NCBI RefSeq assembly: GCF_033807715.1
Contig: NC_084587.1
Location: forward strand, 12,544,942 to 12,608,941
Length of the DNA: 64,000 nucleotides
Direction: 5' to 3'
DNA from: Cololabis saira
Lineage: Eukaryota > Chordata > Actinopteri > Beloniformes > Belonidae
Part shown: positions 42,897 through 54,799 of the stretch, piece after piece
Position numbering within the stretch: position 1 is the stretch's first letter
Layout of the letters: the number at the start of each line of letters is the position of its first letter
Position numbers and translations under genes: made by a program
The notes under the pieces: model-generated
What the model saw: the letters and a program-made list of their open reading frames with translations, nothing else
The model's database searches: none
Told to the model about the DNA's origin: nothing

Positions 42897-43634
42897 TTAT
42901 CCATTCCCGGGTCGCGGGGGCAGCAGCCTCAGCAGGGATGCCCAGACTTCCCTCACCCCAGACACTTCCCACAGCTCTTCCGGGGGGAGTCCGAGGTGTT
43001 CCCAGGCACGCCGAGAGACATAGTCTCTCCAGCATGTCCTGGGTCTTCCCCGGGGTCTCCTCCCGGTGGGACATGCCTGGAACACCTCCCTAGGGAGGTG
43101 TCCAGGAGGCATCCGATACAGATGCCCAAGCCACCTCAGCTGACTCCTCTCAATGTGAAGGAGTAGCGGCTCGACTCCGAGCTCCTCCCGGGTGACCGAA
43201 CTCCTCACCCTATCTCTAAGGGAGCGTGCAGCCACCCTGCGGAGGAAACTCATCTCGGCCGCTTGTATCTGCAATCTTGTCCTTTCGGTCACTACCCAAA
43301 GCTCATGACCATAGGTGAAGGTAGGTGCGTAGATTGACCGGTAAATAGAGAGCTTCGCCTTTCGTCTCAGCTCCTTCTTCACCACGACGGTCCGGTACAT
43401 CGACCGCATAACTGCGGACGCTTCACCGATCAGTCTGTCAATCTCACGCTCCATCGTTCCCTCACTCGTGAACAAGATCCCGAGATACTTGAACTCCTCC
43501 ACCTGAGGCAGGACTTCTCCACCCACCCGGAGAAGGCACGCCACCCTTTCCCGGTGGAGAACCATGGCCTCGGTCTTGGAGGTGCTGATTCTCATCCCTG
43601 CCGCATCGCACTCGGCCACAAACCGCCCCAGCAC
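42897..43634 (-). pseudogene. Rex3 RT thumb and C-terminal domain
   Basis: An open frame of 245 codons carries RISTSKTEAMVLHRERV, EEFKYLGILFTSEG, MYRTVVVKKELRRKAKLSIY, TYGHELWVVTERTRLQIQAA, EMSFLRRVAARSLRDRVRSS, RWLGHLYRMPPGHLP, and the terminal LLRLLPPRPG. This is the connection/thumb and C-terminal region of Rex3, in the usual order and free of stops. It follows the FADD box in the neighbouring frame, so a frameshift separates them. Confidence 0.9.
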
Positions 43635-43830
43635 ATGCTGAGGTCCCGGTCCGATGAAGCCAACAGGACAACGTCATCCGCAAAAAGCAGAGACAAAATC
43701 CTGTGGTTCCCAAACCGGATCCCCTCCGGCCCCTGGCTGCGCCTAGAAATCCTGTCCATAAAAATTATGAACAGGACCGGTGACAAAGGGCAGCCCTGCC
43801 GGAGTCCAACATGCACCGGGAACAAGTCTG
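43592..43830 (-). pseudogene. Rex3 RT palm (motifs B and C)
   Basis: HVGLRQGCPLSPVLFIIFMD (motif B) and LSLLFADDVVLLASSDRDL (motif C with the two catalytic aspartates). Motif A, which should precede it, is missing because the sequence jumps from the linker (ending near 43,883) to motif B within about 60 bp. Confidence 0.9.
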
Positions 43831-43882
43831 ACTTACTGCCGGCAATGCGAACCAGACTCCTGAGGGGCCCCGGACTCCATAA

Positions 43883-44329
43883 TCACCGAGCACCCCCCAC
43901 AGAATGGCACGAGGGACACCGCCCGACGATATCCCCAGTCGAGGTCAACAGCTCCCCACCCACACCATAAACGGTGCCGGCAGAGTACTGCTTCCCCCTT
44001 CTGAGGCGCCGAACGGTCCTCCAGAATTTCCTCGAGGCCGACCGAAAGTCTTCCTCCATGGCCTCCCCAAACTCCTCCCAGACCCGGGTTTTTGCCTCCA
44101 GGACCGCCCGAGCCGTGGCTCGCTTGGCCTGCTGGTACCTATCTACTGCGTCAGGAGTCCCACAGGCCAACATAGCCCGAAAGGACTCCTTCAGTCTGAC
44201 GGCATCCTGTACTTCCGGTGTCCACCACCGGGTTCTAGGATTACCGCCACGACAGGCACCAGAGACCTTGCAACCACAACTTCGCCGCGTCGACAATGGA
44301 GGCAGAGAACATGGTCCACTCGGACTCAA
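43883..44329 (-). pseudogene. Rex3 endonuclease-RT linker
   Basis: TRWWTPEVQDAVRLKESFRA, LACGTPDAVDRYQQAKRATA, EEFGEAMEEDFRSASRKFWR, TVRRLRRGKQ then LLTSTGDIVGR. This linker is typical of Rex3/RTE proteins. The frame ends by stop after the deletion breakpoint. Confidence 0.88.
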
Positions 44330-44987
44330 TGTCCCCCGCCTCCCCCGGGATCCGAGAGAAGCTCTCTCGGAGGTGGGAGTTGAAGATGTCCCTGACAGAG
44401 GGCTCGGCCAGACGTTCCCAACAGACCCTCACAATCCGTTTGGATCTGCCCGGTCTGTCCAGCCTTCTCCTCCGCCAGCGCATCCAACTCACCACCAGGT
44501 GGTGATCAGTTGACAGCTCAGCCCCTCTCTTCACCCGAATGTCCAAGACATGCGGCCGAAGGTCAGATGAAACGACAACAAAGTCGATCATTGACCTCCG
44601 GCCTAGGGTGTCCTGGTGCCACGTGCACAGATGGACACCCTTATGCCTGAACATGGTGTTCGTTATGGACAAACTGTGACTAGCACAGAAGTCCAACAAC
44701 AAAACACCGCTCGGGTTCAGATCGGGGAGGCCGTTCCTCCCAATCACGCCTCTCCAGGTATCACTGTCATTGCCCACGTGAGCGTTGAAGTCCCCCAGTA
44801 GAACAATGGAGTCCCCAGTTGGAGCACTATCCAGTACCCCTCCCAGGGACTCCAAGAAGGCCGGGTACTCCGCACTGCTGTTCGGCCCGTAGGCACAAAC
44901 AACAGTGAGGGACCTTTTCCCGACCGGAAGGCGCAGGGAAGCGACCCTCTCGTTCACCGAGGTGAACTCCAAAAGAACTTCAAAAAC
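44241..44987 (-). pseudogene. Rex3 AP endonuclease, C-terminal two thirds
   Basis: [41 protein letters not shown] (catalytic D and N), [36 protein letters not shown] and [18 protein letters not shown] (catalytic D-H). These residues complete the endonuclease active site. The N-terminal third (with the first Asn and Glu) is absent, typical of 5' truncation during insertion. Confidence 0.9.
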
Positions 44988-45079
44988 GATGTTCTATTAA
45001 ACTGTTCCTGGGGCTCGTTTAAAAAAAAAAAAAAAACTTTTTTCCCATTTTTGCTCTCATAAACCTCAGTTTTTGCCAT

Positions 45080-45340
45080 AAGTGATATCTGTACAGTATG
45101 AAATGTAGTACTTAGGTGTTTGCAATTTCTCTAAGCATTACATTATCTGATCTTTGGGCAAACTTGCCAATCTTCACAGAAGTACATTTTTCATGACCTT
45201 TCTTGAATGTGTTTCATTTGTGAATAAAGTTTCTTGCTTTTGAATGATGTGGCCCTAATTGTTTGTAAACTACCTTATCAACCTTTCCCAAACAGTTGCA
45301 CCAACAATTACTTATCTAAGAGCACTTGATCTAATGGTCT
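45080..45340 (-). pseudogene. Tc1/mariner transposase, N-terminal DNA-binding part
   Basis: The minus strand encodes, after a frameshift, VYKQLGPHHSKARNFIHK, a stop, then NTFKKGHEKCTS and KFAQRSDNVMLREIAN, matching the paired-like HTH and linker of fish Tc1-like transposases. The C-terminal part is at 42,495-42,775; the 2.1-kb Rex3 lies between. Confidence 0.75.
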
Positions 45341-45344
45341 TCTG

Positions 45345-47720
45345 TTCTGATCTTTCATCTTGAAAAATAACTTCTGGCTCTCTATTCTAATTTTAATACA
45401 ACCCATCTTTTCTTCATCTCCACCTCCAGGAGGCCTAAAGCAATTTTCTAAACTCTCCTGATTCAGAATTTGGACTCTTTCCTCTGGGAAGTTCCATCAG
45501 AGCCTAACTGTAAGACGACTGATTTTTTTTTCATTGATCTCTACTTATTAAACACTTGGCTTAATGACGCCTAATGACAATTGTATATCAGGCATATCTA
45601 TTAACTCACCTGCAAATGTCTGACCATTTACTTTCAGGAAAAAGCACTTCTCTTAAGAAAACAGTATAACTTTATGGTAGAAAATGTAATCCTTAAAATA
45701 AAATTGCAGTTAAATCAACCCAAGGTCTATTATTAGATGGCATTGAACAAAGTTAAGAATACCATTTTAATTTCTTAAAGCTATTGATAAATCCATTATG
45801 CTTTTAAATGTATATTCAGTTTGAACTCAAAACTAATTTTGAAATCGCATTATTTTGCTCCTCCATTGAAAGTTTACAATTACCATCTGGTAACAGACCT
45901 AGGGTTGATTTAACACATTAAATATTTATTTAAATAATGAAGATCCTCTGAGTAACAACTAAGAATATTGCTTCTCTCCACTTGAGGGGAAATACAATTT
46001 TATTCAGTGTTTTGATCAGATTTAATCAGTAACAACTCATGAAAAAAGTCAGATTATGATCATGATTGATCATGATTAATGATTTTGAACTAATGACTAC
46101 TTCAAGATTCACTAAAATGTTATATCTCATATTTTCCATAAGGACTAATCATTATATCCCAGAATGAACTGGACTGGGGGACATTTGGGAAGTACTGGTA
46201 CTTAAGAATAAAACATTAATTATTCGCCAGTTCCTTGTTTGATCTTCTTTCAAAATGCAAAATTATGTGTGATTTATTTCAAAGTTTCACCCTGGTGAGA
46301 TTTGTATTCAACACTGCAAACCTGGGTAGCCTCAGAAAATATGAACTATTTCTTGAGTGTTCTACTGAGCCACAGTCACGATCAGACTGTTAATGAGGCT
46401 CATGCTGCAAATATATGATAAAAGGTCTGTACAACTCCTATCTTGTTCAATAACTGCTTGATTTTTATTTATTTATTATTTTCTTAGGTGCCCACGCAAA
46501 CAAACAGGTCTCCTACAACCACTTCAAACAAGGACAGTGTGTCTTGGCCAGAGAGAGAGAAATGCTTGCAGCATTATGGGTTTCACAGAAATATGTCTCC
46601 TATCTTTCCATTTTTTCTCATTTATCAATTTATTCATTTTATGTAGTTCTGTCTTTTTGTCTAACATAATGGCTCTCTCTCTCTCTTTGTCCTTTTCCAT
46701 CTATACCTTTCATTTCCATTTCATTGGCAGTGTTTCTTCTGCTCTCCTGTTCATGGTCTCTTGTTGCCATAACAACCAATGAATCCCGTGCCCTTCAAAA
46801 CAATTAGCATTCAACACTGTCCCTCCTGTGAACGGTAACCACATCCAACCATCCCAGGAGCTCATAGGTTCAATGTAGATGTGATTGTAGAAAACAGTGG
46901 CTTATAAGGCAGTATCGCCCAACTAGTCGTGTCTCTAGGTGACTTAGGTGCTATGTAGGGTGCCACCCACTTGTAGCAGGTTTGATCTGTCTTGACAGGT
47001 ACTGTTGCATAACTCTAGACATTAGGCAGCTTCATTAACATCAGACGGAAGAGAAAAAATCTGTTAAGCATCTCCCATTGAAAATCACTAACTGACGGAG
47101 AAGAGACATAAAAATGAAGCTGTCAGTGGAAACGCATATACAGCAAATAATAAATCAGTGTTTCCCTGTACTGGTTGTCAGGACCTACTGCTTTGCGTGG
47201 CTTAATGTTTCCGTGCTACAACACACCGGATTCAAATGAATGGATCTCCTCATGAAATTGTTAAAAAAAAAAAAAAAAAAAAAGCACAAAATAAAGTTAA
47301 TGTCCTGCACCTAGGACTATTTAATAAATTTTTCTACTCTGCTGTTTTAATGACCATCATATTTCTTTAGTTTTTTATTCTTGGAAATAATGCTATGAGT
47401 AATCTAGTGAATTTACAATGATTTGTACTGTAGTAAAAAAAATATATAATTGTATGTGAATTTTAACAGCCCTTTCGTTTACTATTTTACATGTATTTTT
47501 AAAGTATAAGGCTCAATTTCCCCACCCTAATGAAGGCACAAAGACAGAAAATGACAGGGTGGTCGTGTAATCACATGGGGTTAGCTGGCCTGGGCATTTC
47601 CGGTCTCACCTCAAAACTTTTAATGAAGAAGAGTTTATTAACACAGATTTCAGAAAATTAGTTAGCTAGAGGACATTTTACAGCAAAAGGGAGGATTTTT
47701 GAAAATAATAAATAAATACA
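45345..47720. other. No gene recognised
   Basis: AT-rich DNA with an A21 run near 47,263-47,283. No feature is supportable. Confidence 0.45.
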
Positions 47721-47725
47721 AGTGT

Positions 47726-48180
47726 TAAGGCTGGATTATGGTACTGCGTTAAATTGACGCCAAGCGTGCGCCGCAATGAGCACCCCACGGCGCACCTCTC
47801 AAAAATTGTAACTACGCGTCAAGAGGTCGCAGACCAACGCAGACTGAGAGGGCTGTGATTGGTTTGCTTGGTAGCAACGCATTTCCGGTTCCGGTTCGTA
47901 AAGCAGTCGTGAACTTTCAGCGCTCTTGTCTTCATGTGTGTGTGATTTTTTTTTTTTTTTTGTTTTGTTTTTTTGCACAATAGTTGTCCTTATCACTTTG
48001 ATTCACTGTTACCGGAAAAGTTGGATAAACCATTCAGGAAAAGAACACACACCCCTAGCGCTCTGGGGGGGGGGGGGTACTGCACCGCGGCGAAATGGAG
48101 TGACAGAGTCCGGAGGGTTCACGATGGCGTCACAGCAGCGGCATGTGCTCTGCGTTGGTTTAACCATAATCCAGGCTTTA
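47726..48180. mobile_element. Harbinger-type MITE, copy 2 (opposite orientation)
   Basis: The ends AAGGCTGGATTATGGTACTG (47,726) and AACCATAATCCAGGCTTTA (to 48,180) are imperfect inverted repeats. The core shares GCACAATAGTTGTCCTTATC, AGAGGGCTGTGATTGG and the CCGGTTCCGGTT element with 31,611-32,089 in reverse. A G13 run lies at 48,065-48,077. The 3-bp duplication is unclear because another MITE abuts at 48,183. Confidence 0.7.
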
Positions 48181-48182
48181 GT

Positions 48183-48830
48183 TAGGGCTGCCACTAACGA
48201 TTATTTTCTTGTCGATTTAATCTATCCATTATTTTTTTAGATTAATATTATGACCCCCCCCCCCCCCCTTTTTGATACATCTTTCTGATAAATACCAACA
48301 AATAACACATTTTACCATTCTCACAATTTTTTCACAATTTACTTAAAATAAATTTCATAAATAAAATAAAAGCAAAGCTGCAAGTCTAAATGGTTTTCCA
48401 TCACAAGTGTTAATCACTGCACATGTAGTTACTTTTTTAATCTTAAATGATCCTTTACAAGGTGATGGGACAAAAAGGGGTGTATATTTGCTAACTTTTA
48501 TATTGACAGACAGCACAAACATGACATTAATAAAAATCAATATTGTTTCGTTTTAAGTGCTCAAAAAAGACCCAAATAGGCTGGAACACTTTGAAGCAGG
48601 TAAGCTGTATCAACGTTTTATTTTTTTACACCAGAAAAAATATCAAGCCACGACTTACATGTGAAAACTATAAAATAACAAACTACATTTAGTGCAAATT
48701 ATGGGTTTACTGTCACAATTTATGAATTTATTTATTAGGTAAATGTTTGTTTGTTTGTTTATTGGTTTAAAATATACAAAGACAATGCACATTAATAAAC
48801 ATTTTCGATTAATTCGATGTTGCAGTTCTA
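48183..48830. mobile_element. hAT-type MITE, 648 bp, imperfect 8-bp duplication
   Basis: TAGGGCTGCCACTAACGAT begins the left end and ATTCGATGTTGCAGTTCTA closes the right. The flanks GCTTTAGT (48,175-48,182) and GTGTTAGT (48,831-48,838) match at six of eight positions. A C15 run at about 48,256-48,270 and a CAAAAAGG region are internal. No ORF. Confidence 0.65.
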
Positions 48831-48838
48831 GTGTTAGT

Positions 48839-51090
48839 GGATTTAGTTGCAGTTTCAGATCAGACGTATGAAGACCTGGAAGACTGTGATGAAGCTGAAT
48901 CTGACCGCAGGAGGTGCAGCGTCATGAACAAAGTTAGCTGAAAGATGATAGATAAATAGAATGGATGTACATTTCACAAAAAAATCGCAGTCAAATACCC
49001 CGGATTGATTTTTCAGATGTTTTTTAGTGACTATCAATGGTCAGCTGACAAGCAAACAAACATCAAGAGACCAAGATGGTTACCATATGCACTCAGATTT
49101 GGCTTTGTTGCACTCTCCCAGGTCTACATACTTTTGCTATGCAGCTGCAACAAATCAGCCAATTCTTGTTTTTCTTTCCACAAACATATAATCCCATTTG
49201 CTGTCAAATTTATTTTAAATTTTCTGAAAGTCTTGTTGATGAGTAGACTGATCTTTAACTCTTTTTCTTTTGTTCAGTTTTTGAGGTGAGACCACACATG
49301 CCAAGGTCTGCTAACCTGTCCGCCCCCTCTGTCTTTGCACCCAAGCAGCATCAGCAGGAGAGGTCCCTTTCAATGAAATGTCTGCTAGAGATGAAACTAT
49401 AATTTTACGGGGAGAAAGGAATTACAAGAGTGCTTCAAATTTGAACATATGTATATTTCAGAAAGCAAATCTAAGCAAAGCAAATGCTGAACATCTAAAG
49501 TGGTCTAATATTTACATAGTTTTTTTAAAATATAAACCTCCTCTGCTTTGCTTCTCCATGTTTCTATGTCTTTTAATTATATCAGTCCATTAGCTGCATC
49601 AGTTTGTTAATTTTATATTACACTGTTTATTACAATTCATTAAAAACCATGTTGGATTTTATGGAGCACCAGAGAGGAGCTTTGCCTCCATGAGCTTTGA
49701 CTGGTATTGTATTGTCAGTAAACTCACAACATTTGCCAAGCCTAACGGCAAGTTTCATAAAAGGTCCTTGGCCGCTGGCCTAATAAAGACTCTCCTAATG
49801 ACTGCGTGTCTGTGTTGGAAGTCTGATGCTAGATGGATCACTGCTCAGAGTTCTTTCTCTCAGCTTGTAAATACAAATTGCAATGTTCAGAATGATGGTT
49901 TCTAATTGCTTTAATCCACCCCCTTTTCTGGTAAGATCTAAAGAAAGCCCTAATCACCTATATTAACAGATCTTGCTTATAATTGAGATGCATGGGACAG
50001 ACCAGAGCCTCGGGGAACACGTTTATTATCAGTGAAGTCACTTCATGGCCACACATACAAACACTGTTCCAATAGATGAATATCAGTATTCCTGGCTTTC
50101 CTGTTGTATCTCATTTAAAAATCATTAATCTGAGTTATCTTTAACTTAATCAATTGAATTATATTGGCAACTAATTGAATTAAATCTTTAGGGGATGTGA
50201 ATTATTTTGGTAACTTCTCTCAAAGAGAATTGACTGGTCTTTTTTCTCTCTCTCTCTCTCTTTCTGGCTCATCAACAGTTTCATAGTTTATTAGATTTTT
50301 TTTTAATATTAAAAATTAAAGGGAAGGTGTGAACCTTTTTTTAAAAGAAAATCTAATTACCCTTTGAATTTTTTTTTTTTTCCAGCTCTGAGGGTCTCCC
50401 ATTCTGTAGGCGTGGGGGTCAAATCAGTTGTGGAGCTACTTGTTTTGTCTCTTGCTCAGTTTGTGGATAACTGATTAAAATGACACATTTAAACAAATAT
50501 ACACAATAACTGTAACAAATGTCATAACGACACAAGATATGCCAATTTACTGCCACTCCCAAGTGGCTAAAATGTTGGATTTTTTTTGCTCAGTGTAAGA
50601 GTTTTTGCAGAGTTTTTGCTGATTGACACCCAGCTCTGACTGGGTGAGCATTTGAAACTATGAAAATTATCGCGAGCCTCAGGTGGCTGAATAACCTTGT
50701 CATCTGCCAGACAAATCAGTGGATATTTTATGCCGCATTGCCAACAATATGATTGACACTGATACAAAAGAAGTTGTATTCTTCAGATACATTCAGCCTT
50801 GCAAGATTTTGCTTTGTAACACTGTTTCTCTGGTAGGCATCTGATCTTGGTGTTGTGGCTTCTGAAATCAGAACCTGATAATAAGGCATTGTTAAAATAT
50901 TAGAGATAGTAACTGCATCAATCAAGGATATCTGCAGCTCTAACTGCCAACCAAAAATGAACATAATGCTAGAGCGGGACTGTTCACCATTTCACAAGGC
51001 CACACAGAGAAATAGCCATGTATGCTCACATGGTCTATTGAGAATCACCATTAAGCCTAAAATACTTGTTTTTTGGAGTTCAGAAGGAAG
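48839..51090. other. No gene recognised
   Basis: AT-rich sequence with short frames only and a (CT)n tract near 50,245-50,262. Confidence 0.45.
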
Positions 51091-51092
51091 TA

Positions 51093-51190
51093 TCCAGAGA
51101 AAGGACGGTGAGAACATGCGGCCCAGTCCAACCTTGATATAAAGTGGGAAGCTTCTTGCTGTGAGGCAACAGTACAAACTATCACACTAT
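51093..51190 (-). repeat. Scrap of the tRNA-headed ATCC repeat
   Basis: GAGAACATGCGGCCCAGTCC and AGCTTCTTGCTGTGAGGCAA, CAGTAC recall the head region of the repeat at 39.1 kb (CTTCTTGCTGTGAGGCAACA). Strongly diverged. Confidence 0.45.
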
Positions 51191-53605
51191 TGTTTTATTC
51201 ATGTGCAGCATTATATGCAGCTTTTAAATAGCTTCCCAGAAGGGTTTGGTTAAGTAAGACCTATTGCACATCAACAATATCACTGTTGCCCTTGGTAAAA
51301 ATGGGGATGAAAGGCTTAAAACTTTTTTTTCCTTCTGCAGTTGAATACCTACATTCACAATGGAGATTAAATGTTAAATATGTTAGCTGGGAGAAATAGA
51401 GCCTGAGTTTGTCATCAGGCATTTGTGGATTATGAAAAGACTGCATGAAGTCAACATGACTTTACACATCAGTTGTGCAAAAGTATGAAGAAAATTAAAA
51501 AAAAGTTAAGATAATTTTGTAGGGCACAAGAAGCAATTTGGAAAAATCCATCAGTGCAACGTGCTATGTTTTACTGATATTCATCCTGGGACAGGGGAAA
51601 AAAACAAAGACAAAAACCAACTGAAAGATTAGTTGACTACCAATACAACAATCATTTCCAGCTAATTTCCAAATACCTATTGAAGCACTTAAAATATTAC
51701 CAGTCAAAGCAGCTATCTAAACTTTTAAAATAAAGTTTTTGTTTGAGTACAAAAATGTCATTTTAAAAAGTGATATGACACTTGATGGCTTCTCATTGAC
51801 ATTTCAAACTCTATGGGTCTAGGTTTCCACAACTTTTGACAGTCAACACCTGCGTATCACCTTTTTAGCCTGTGTGAGACAGATGGGAATAGAAGACATC
51901 ATCGTCATATACCCATTAGAAAGAATAAATGCTCTGACAGAACTTGTTCTCAGAGGAAACGAGGGGAGTGCCTCAAGCCTTCTATCAGCTCTGGAGATCT
52001 GTTCAGCTGCACTGCACACATTGTTTTCAATCGAGTTAGCAGTTCAGAATAGATTCAATCAATTAATGTGACATTGTTGCAGGCTGGCAGTCAAATGGAA
52101 ACATTAAATCATCTTTCCAAGTGTTCTAGCACCACTGCACCCCTGCAGAGAGCGACCATTTGCTTGCAGTGAGTGATGTGGATTAATGCCCCCAAACATC
52201 CTAATTGCCTAATGAACCTTTTTCAAACAGTAGAACAGTTTTGAGTAACAGAAGCCTTGAAGATGCACCCAAAGTCAAAGTCAAAGCAGCCATGTAAAAA
52301 ATAGTCACTCAACTAAGAAGTATTAGCTGCCACTTTTTTCATATGCACTCTTCAAACAAATGAATATGCTATGATTGACACCAAAACAGAGGAAAAAAAT
52401 AATGCATTGTGTAGAACATCTCATTGTACTGTGAATGCCACACCATCCCAAAAGTAAGGATTATCTTGACGATGGTGATACGTCTTGTGCTTTTTAAAAT
52501 ATAATAAGCTGTGGGAGGTTCTTCTGCGCCATGTATCACACAATATATTTCCTTGGGATAAAAGATTAGTCTTACTTTTAAGATTTAATCTGTTTTTTAA
52601 ACTTTGGAGGCATCCTTTCCTCTATGGAAAGTGCTTTTGCTGAGCTTTTGAGGCTTAAGTCTTGAATGTTTTTCCCAAAGTATTGTTCACACACAACTGC
52701 GTCCACATCTGTGTAGGATGAGATTGTGCACAGGTCATTTAACCAATGCATACCTAACACAATAAACGTACAGTCTTTGTTATAATATGTTGCTATAGAT
52801 CAGACAATCTGAATGCACATGTCAGCACTGCAGCATTATGTTATGGGGCTGATTCTCCTCAGCCGGGCACTTGTCAAGATAGATGGGAAAATGAATATGT
52901 CAAAATTCCAAGGGATTGTTGCACAAAACCTTCTGTCCTCTTTCAAAAAGCAAAAAAATCACACACCGAAATGATCCAAGACTTGGTTTTAGAAAAGGAA
53001 AAGCAAAGTCCTGGAATCACAGTCCCATTGAAAACTAATGACTTAAAAAGAGACAACCACAAGGGATTCCCTCACAGTATGAAGCAATAGTTTTTTTAGC
53101 AGAGAAGAATGTGATAAAAGTCCCTTGTCTAGATGTGTCAAGTTAACGGAGACTTGATGCTGTAATATGGCAAAATGTGAAACATGTCTGAAGACTGGAC
53201 AACTCTGAGCTGCAAAAAAATCATGAAGTTATGTGTTATAGCACTTCGTTTCAATGTGCTAGGGAATTTATGTGATCACATAATTAATCTGATGTACTGT
53301 AATCCCAGATAGAAAGCCTTGAGTACAGGTGTAAATGCAGCCCGGATGCATTTGAAGAGTCATGCAACTGATCACTCAAACAAGTTAATAGGTGGTCTGG
53401 ATCAAATGTGGGCCATAATCTTTTAGTACTTTAGACATAATGGTCATCATTCATGAAATCACCATAAAAACTTCAGTAGATTTGCAGATAAACCACCTAT
53501 CTAAGAAAAACCTGCTCTGAATTCACCAACACTTGACATAACTATCATCATGTGAGCATCATATAAGGAGATGTAAAGGTGCATCATTTTGCAGATTTTG
53601 TACCT
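51191..53605. other. No gene recognised
   Basis: AT-rich DNA. A minus frame of 60 codons at 52,578-52,760 (MLGMHWLNDLCTISS...) is open but matches nothing I know. Confidence 0.45.
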
Positions 53606-53613
53606 GTAACATG

Positions 53614-54328
53614 TGTGACAGGTGGGACACTAGGACCTGGGAGCCACCTACCTAGACTTATGCAGAGCGGTAACCTGAGCCTGTATAAACTCCTATAAAA
53701 GAGAGAGGAGCGGAGCTATATATATATTTTTTTTAAAGAGCGTAGCTATATCGTTTGTTCTCGTTTGGTCCGTTTGCGTCAGTGCGTGTGTGCAGCACCT
53801 GTGTGTGTCTAGATTAAAGTGCCAACACTGTTACTGGTGCTGTTGGGCCATAATTGGCTACAGATTCCACATACACCTTAGCAGTAGAAACAGGTACGAC
53901 TCATGCATTGGCATGCAACCACACTCAGTATGATTCTGCATTATATTGTTAATTTAAGAATTAATATTATTTTGTTGTCTTACTGTGTCAGACTGGACCT
54001 GGATTTCTGCAAGGATCCTGAGCCTTACTCCTACTTGCTGGGCAAGTAAATGCTGTAGGCCCAAGAGGTAGGGTGTTAGGCTGGCCAGTATATATGATAA
54101 TGGACAATTATAAGTATTATAAGTATTCAGTGTCTAATTGGTCTGTGTATATTGCAGGCTGGACTGGTGACGCAGCGGTCAGCATGCAGCCATTGCCCCT
54201 TTCCTCAGTTTTATTTTTATACAGTTTTATTTTAAGCGTTGCTACTCTCGTGGTCTCAAACAGTTTACAAGGAAAAGTCATTTAATTTTGGTGTACCTCG
54301 TACATGGTGACCGGTGGCGCTGGTCACA
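53614..54328 (+). mobile_element. Putative solo LTR, 715 bp
   Basis: It begins TGTGACAGGTGGGACAC and ends GGCGCTGGTCACA; the outer 4 bp CATG is repeated on both sides (53,610-53,613 and 54,329-54,332). A promoter-like TATAAAAGAGAG lies at about 53,694. There is no internal retrotransposon. The boundaries rest on a 4-bp duplication only, so this is tentative. Confidence 0.5.
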
Positions 54329-54799
54329 CATGCATATATGTCTCTCTGCAAAAAGTGCAAGCGCACATTTGTCACACAGGAACAAGCCCCTATATGTCCT
54401 GGGCCACATTTTTTACAAAATTTAAATGGAAGAATGGAGATGGTAGAACATTAATAGAACCATGACGTGAGTAGAATCTGAGGGAGAGCAATACTCAAAA
54501 ATTCAGTGGGAGAAGGTATTAGTGGGGTTAAAAAAACAGACATATGAGTCTAGTATTAGTTGTAATGGGTAAACTATGGCCCGGTTTCACAGACACGGCT
54601 TATATCAAGCCAGGAGTAGGCCTAAGTCAGACTAGTAAAGCTAGGTCATTTAAGTGGCTTGCATGAGCGTGGCTTATATTTGTCTTAGTTAGTCCCAGAC
54701 TGTGGAGTCCTGGAGTAAGCTTAAATGAGAACGCCTCATTAGCCTAAGTGGGAGCACAGTCTGTTAGCCTAATGGTGTTCATGAAAACCTGGAACGGAA

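Larger units (their letters stand above)
42873..44987 (-). mobile_element. Rex3 (RTE-clade) non-LTR retrotransposon, 5'-truncated
   Basis: The element runs on the minus strand from a truncated endonuclease at about 44,987 to the (GATG)n 3' tail at 42,873 (read as CCATCCATC on the plus strand). It contains CGGTGACAAAGGGCAGCCCT, the segment by which Rex3 is usually amplified, so the family call is firm. It is GC-rich compared with its surroundings and inserted into a Tc1/mariner fossil. No full-length ORF remains. Confidence 0.93.

Noticed and set aside
42852..44513. Several plus-strand frames over 100 codons opposite Rex3
   Set aside because: Shadows produced by the GC-rich antisense Rex3 coding sequence.
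53614..54328. DNA transposon with inverted ends GTGTGAC/GTCACAC
   Set aside because: The inverted match is only about 12 bp and imperfect; TG...CA ends with a TATA box fit an LTR better, though neither is proven.
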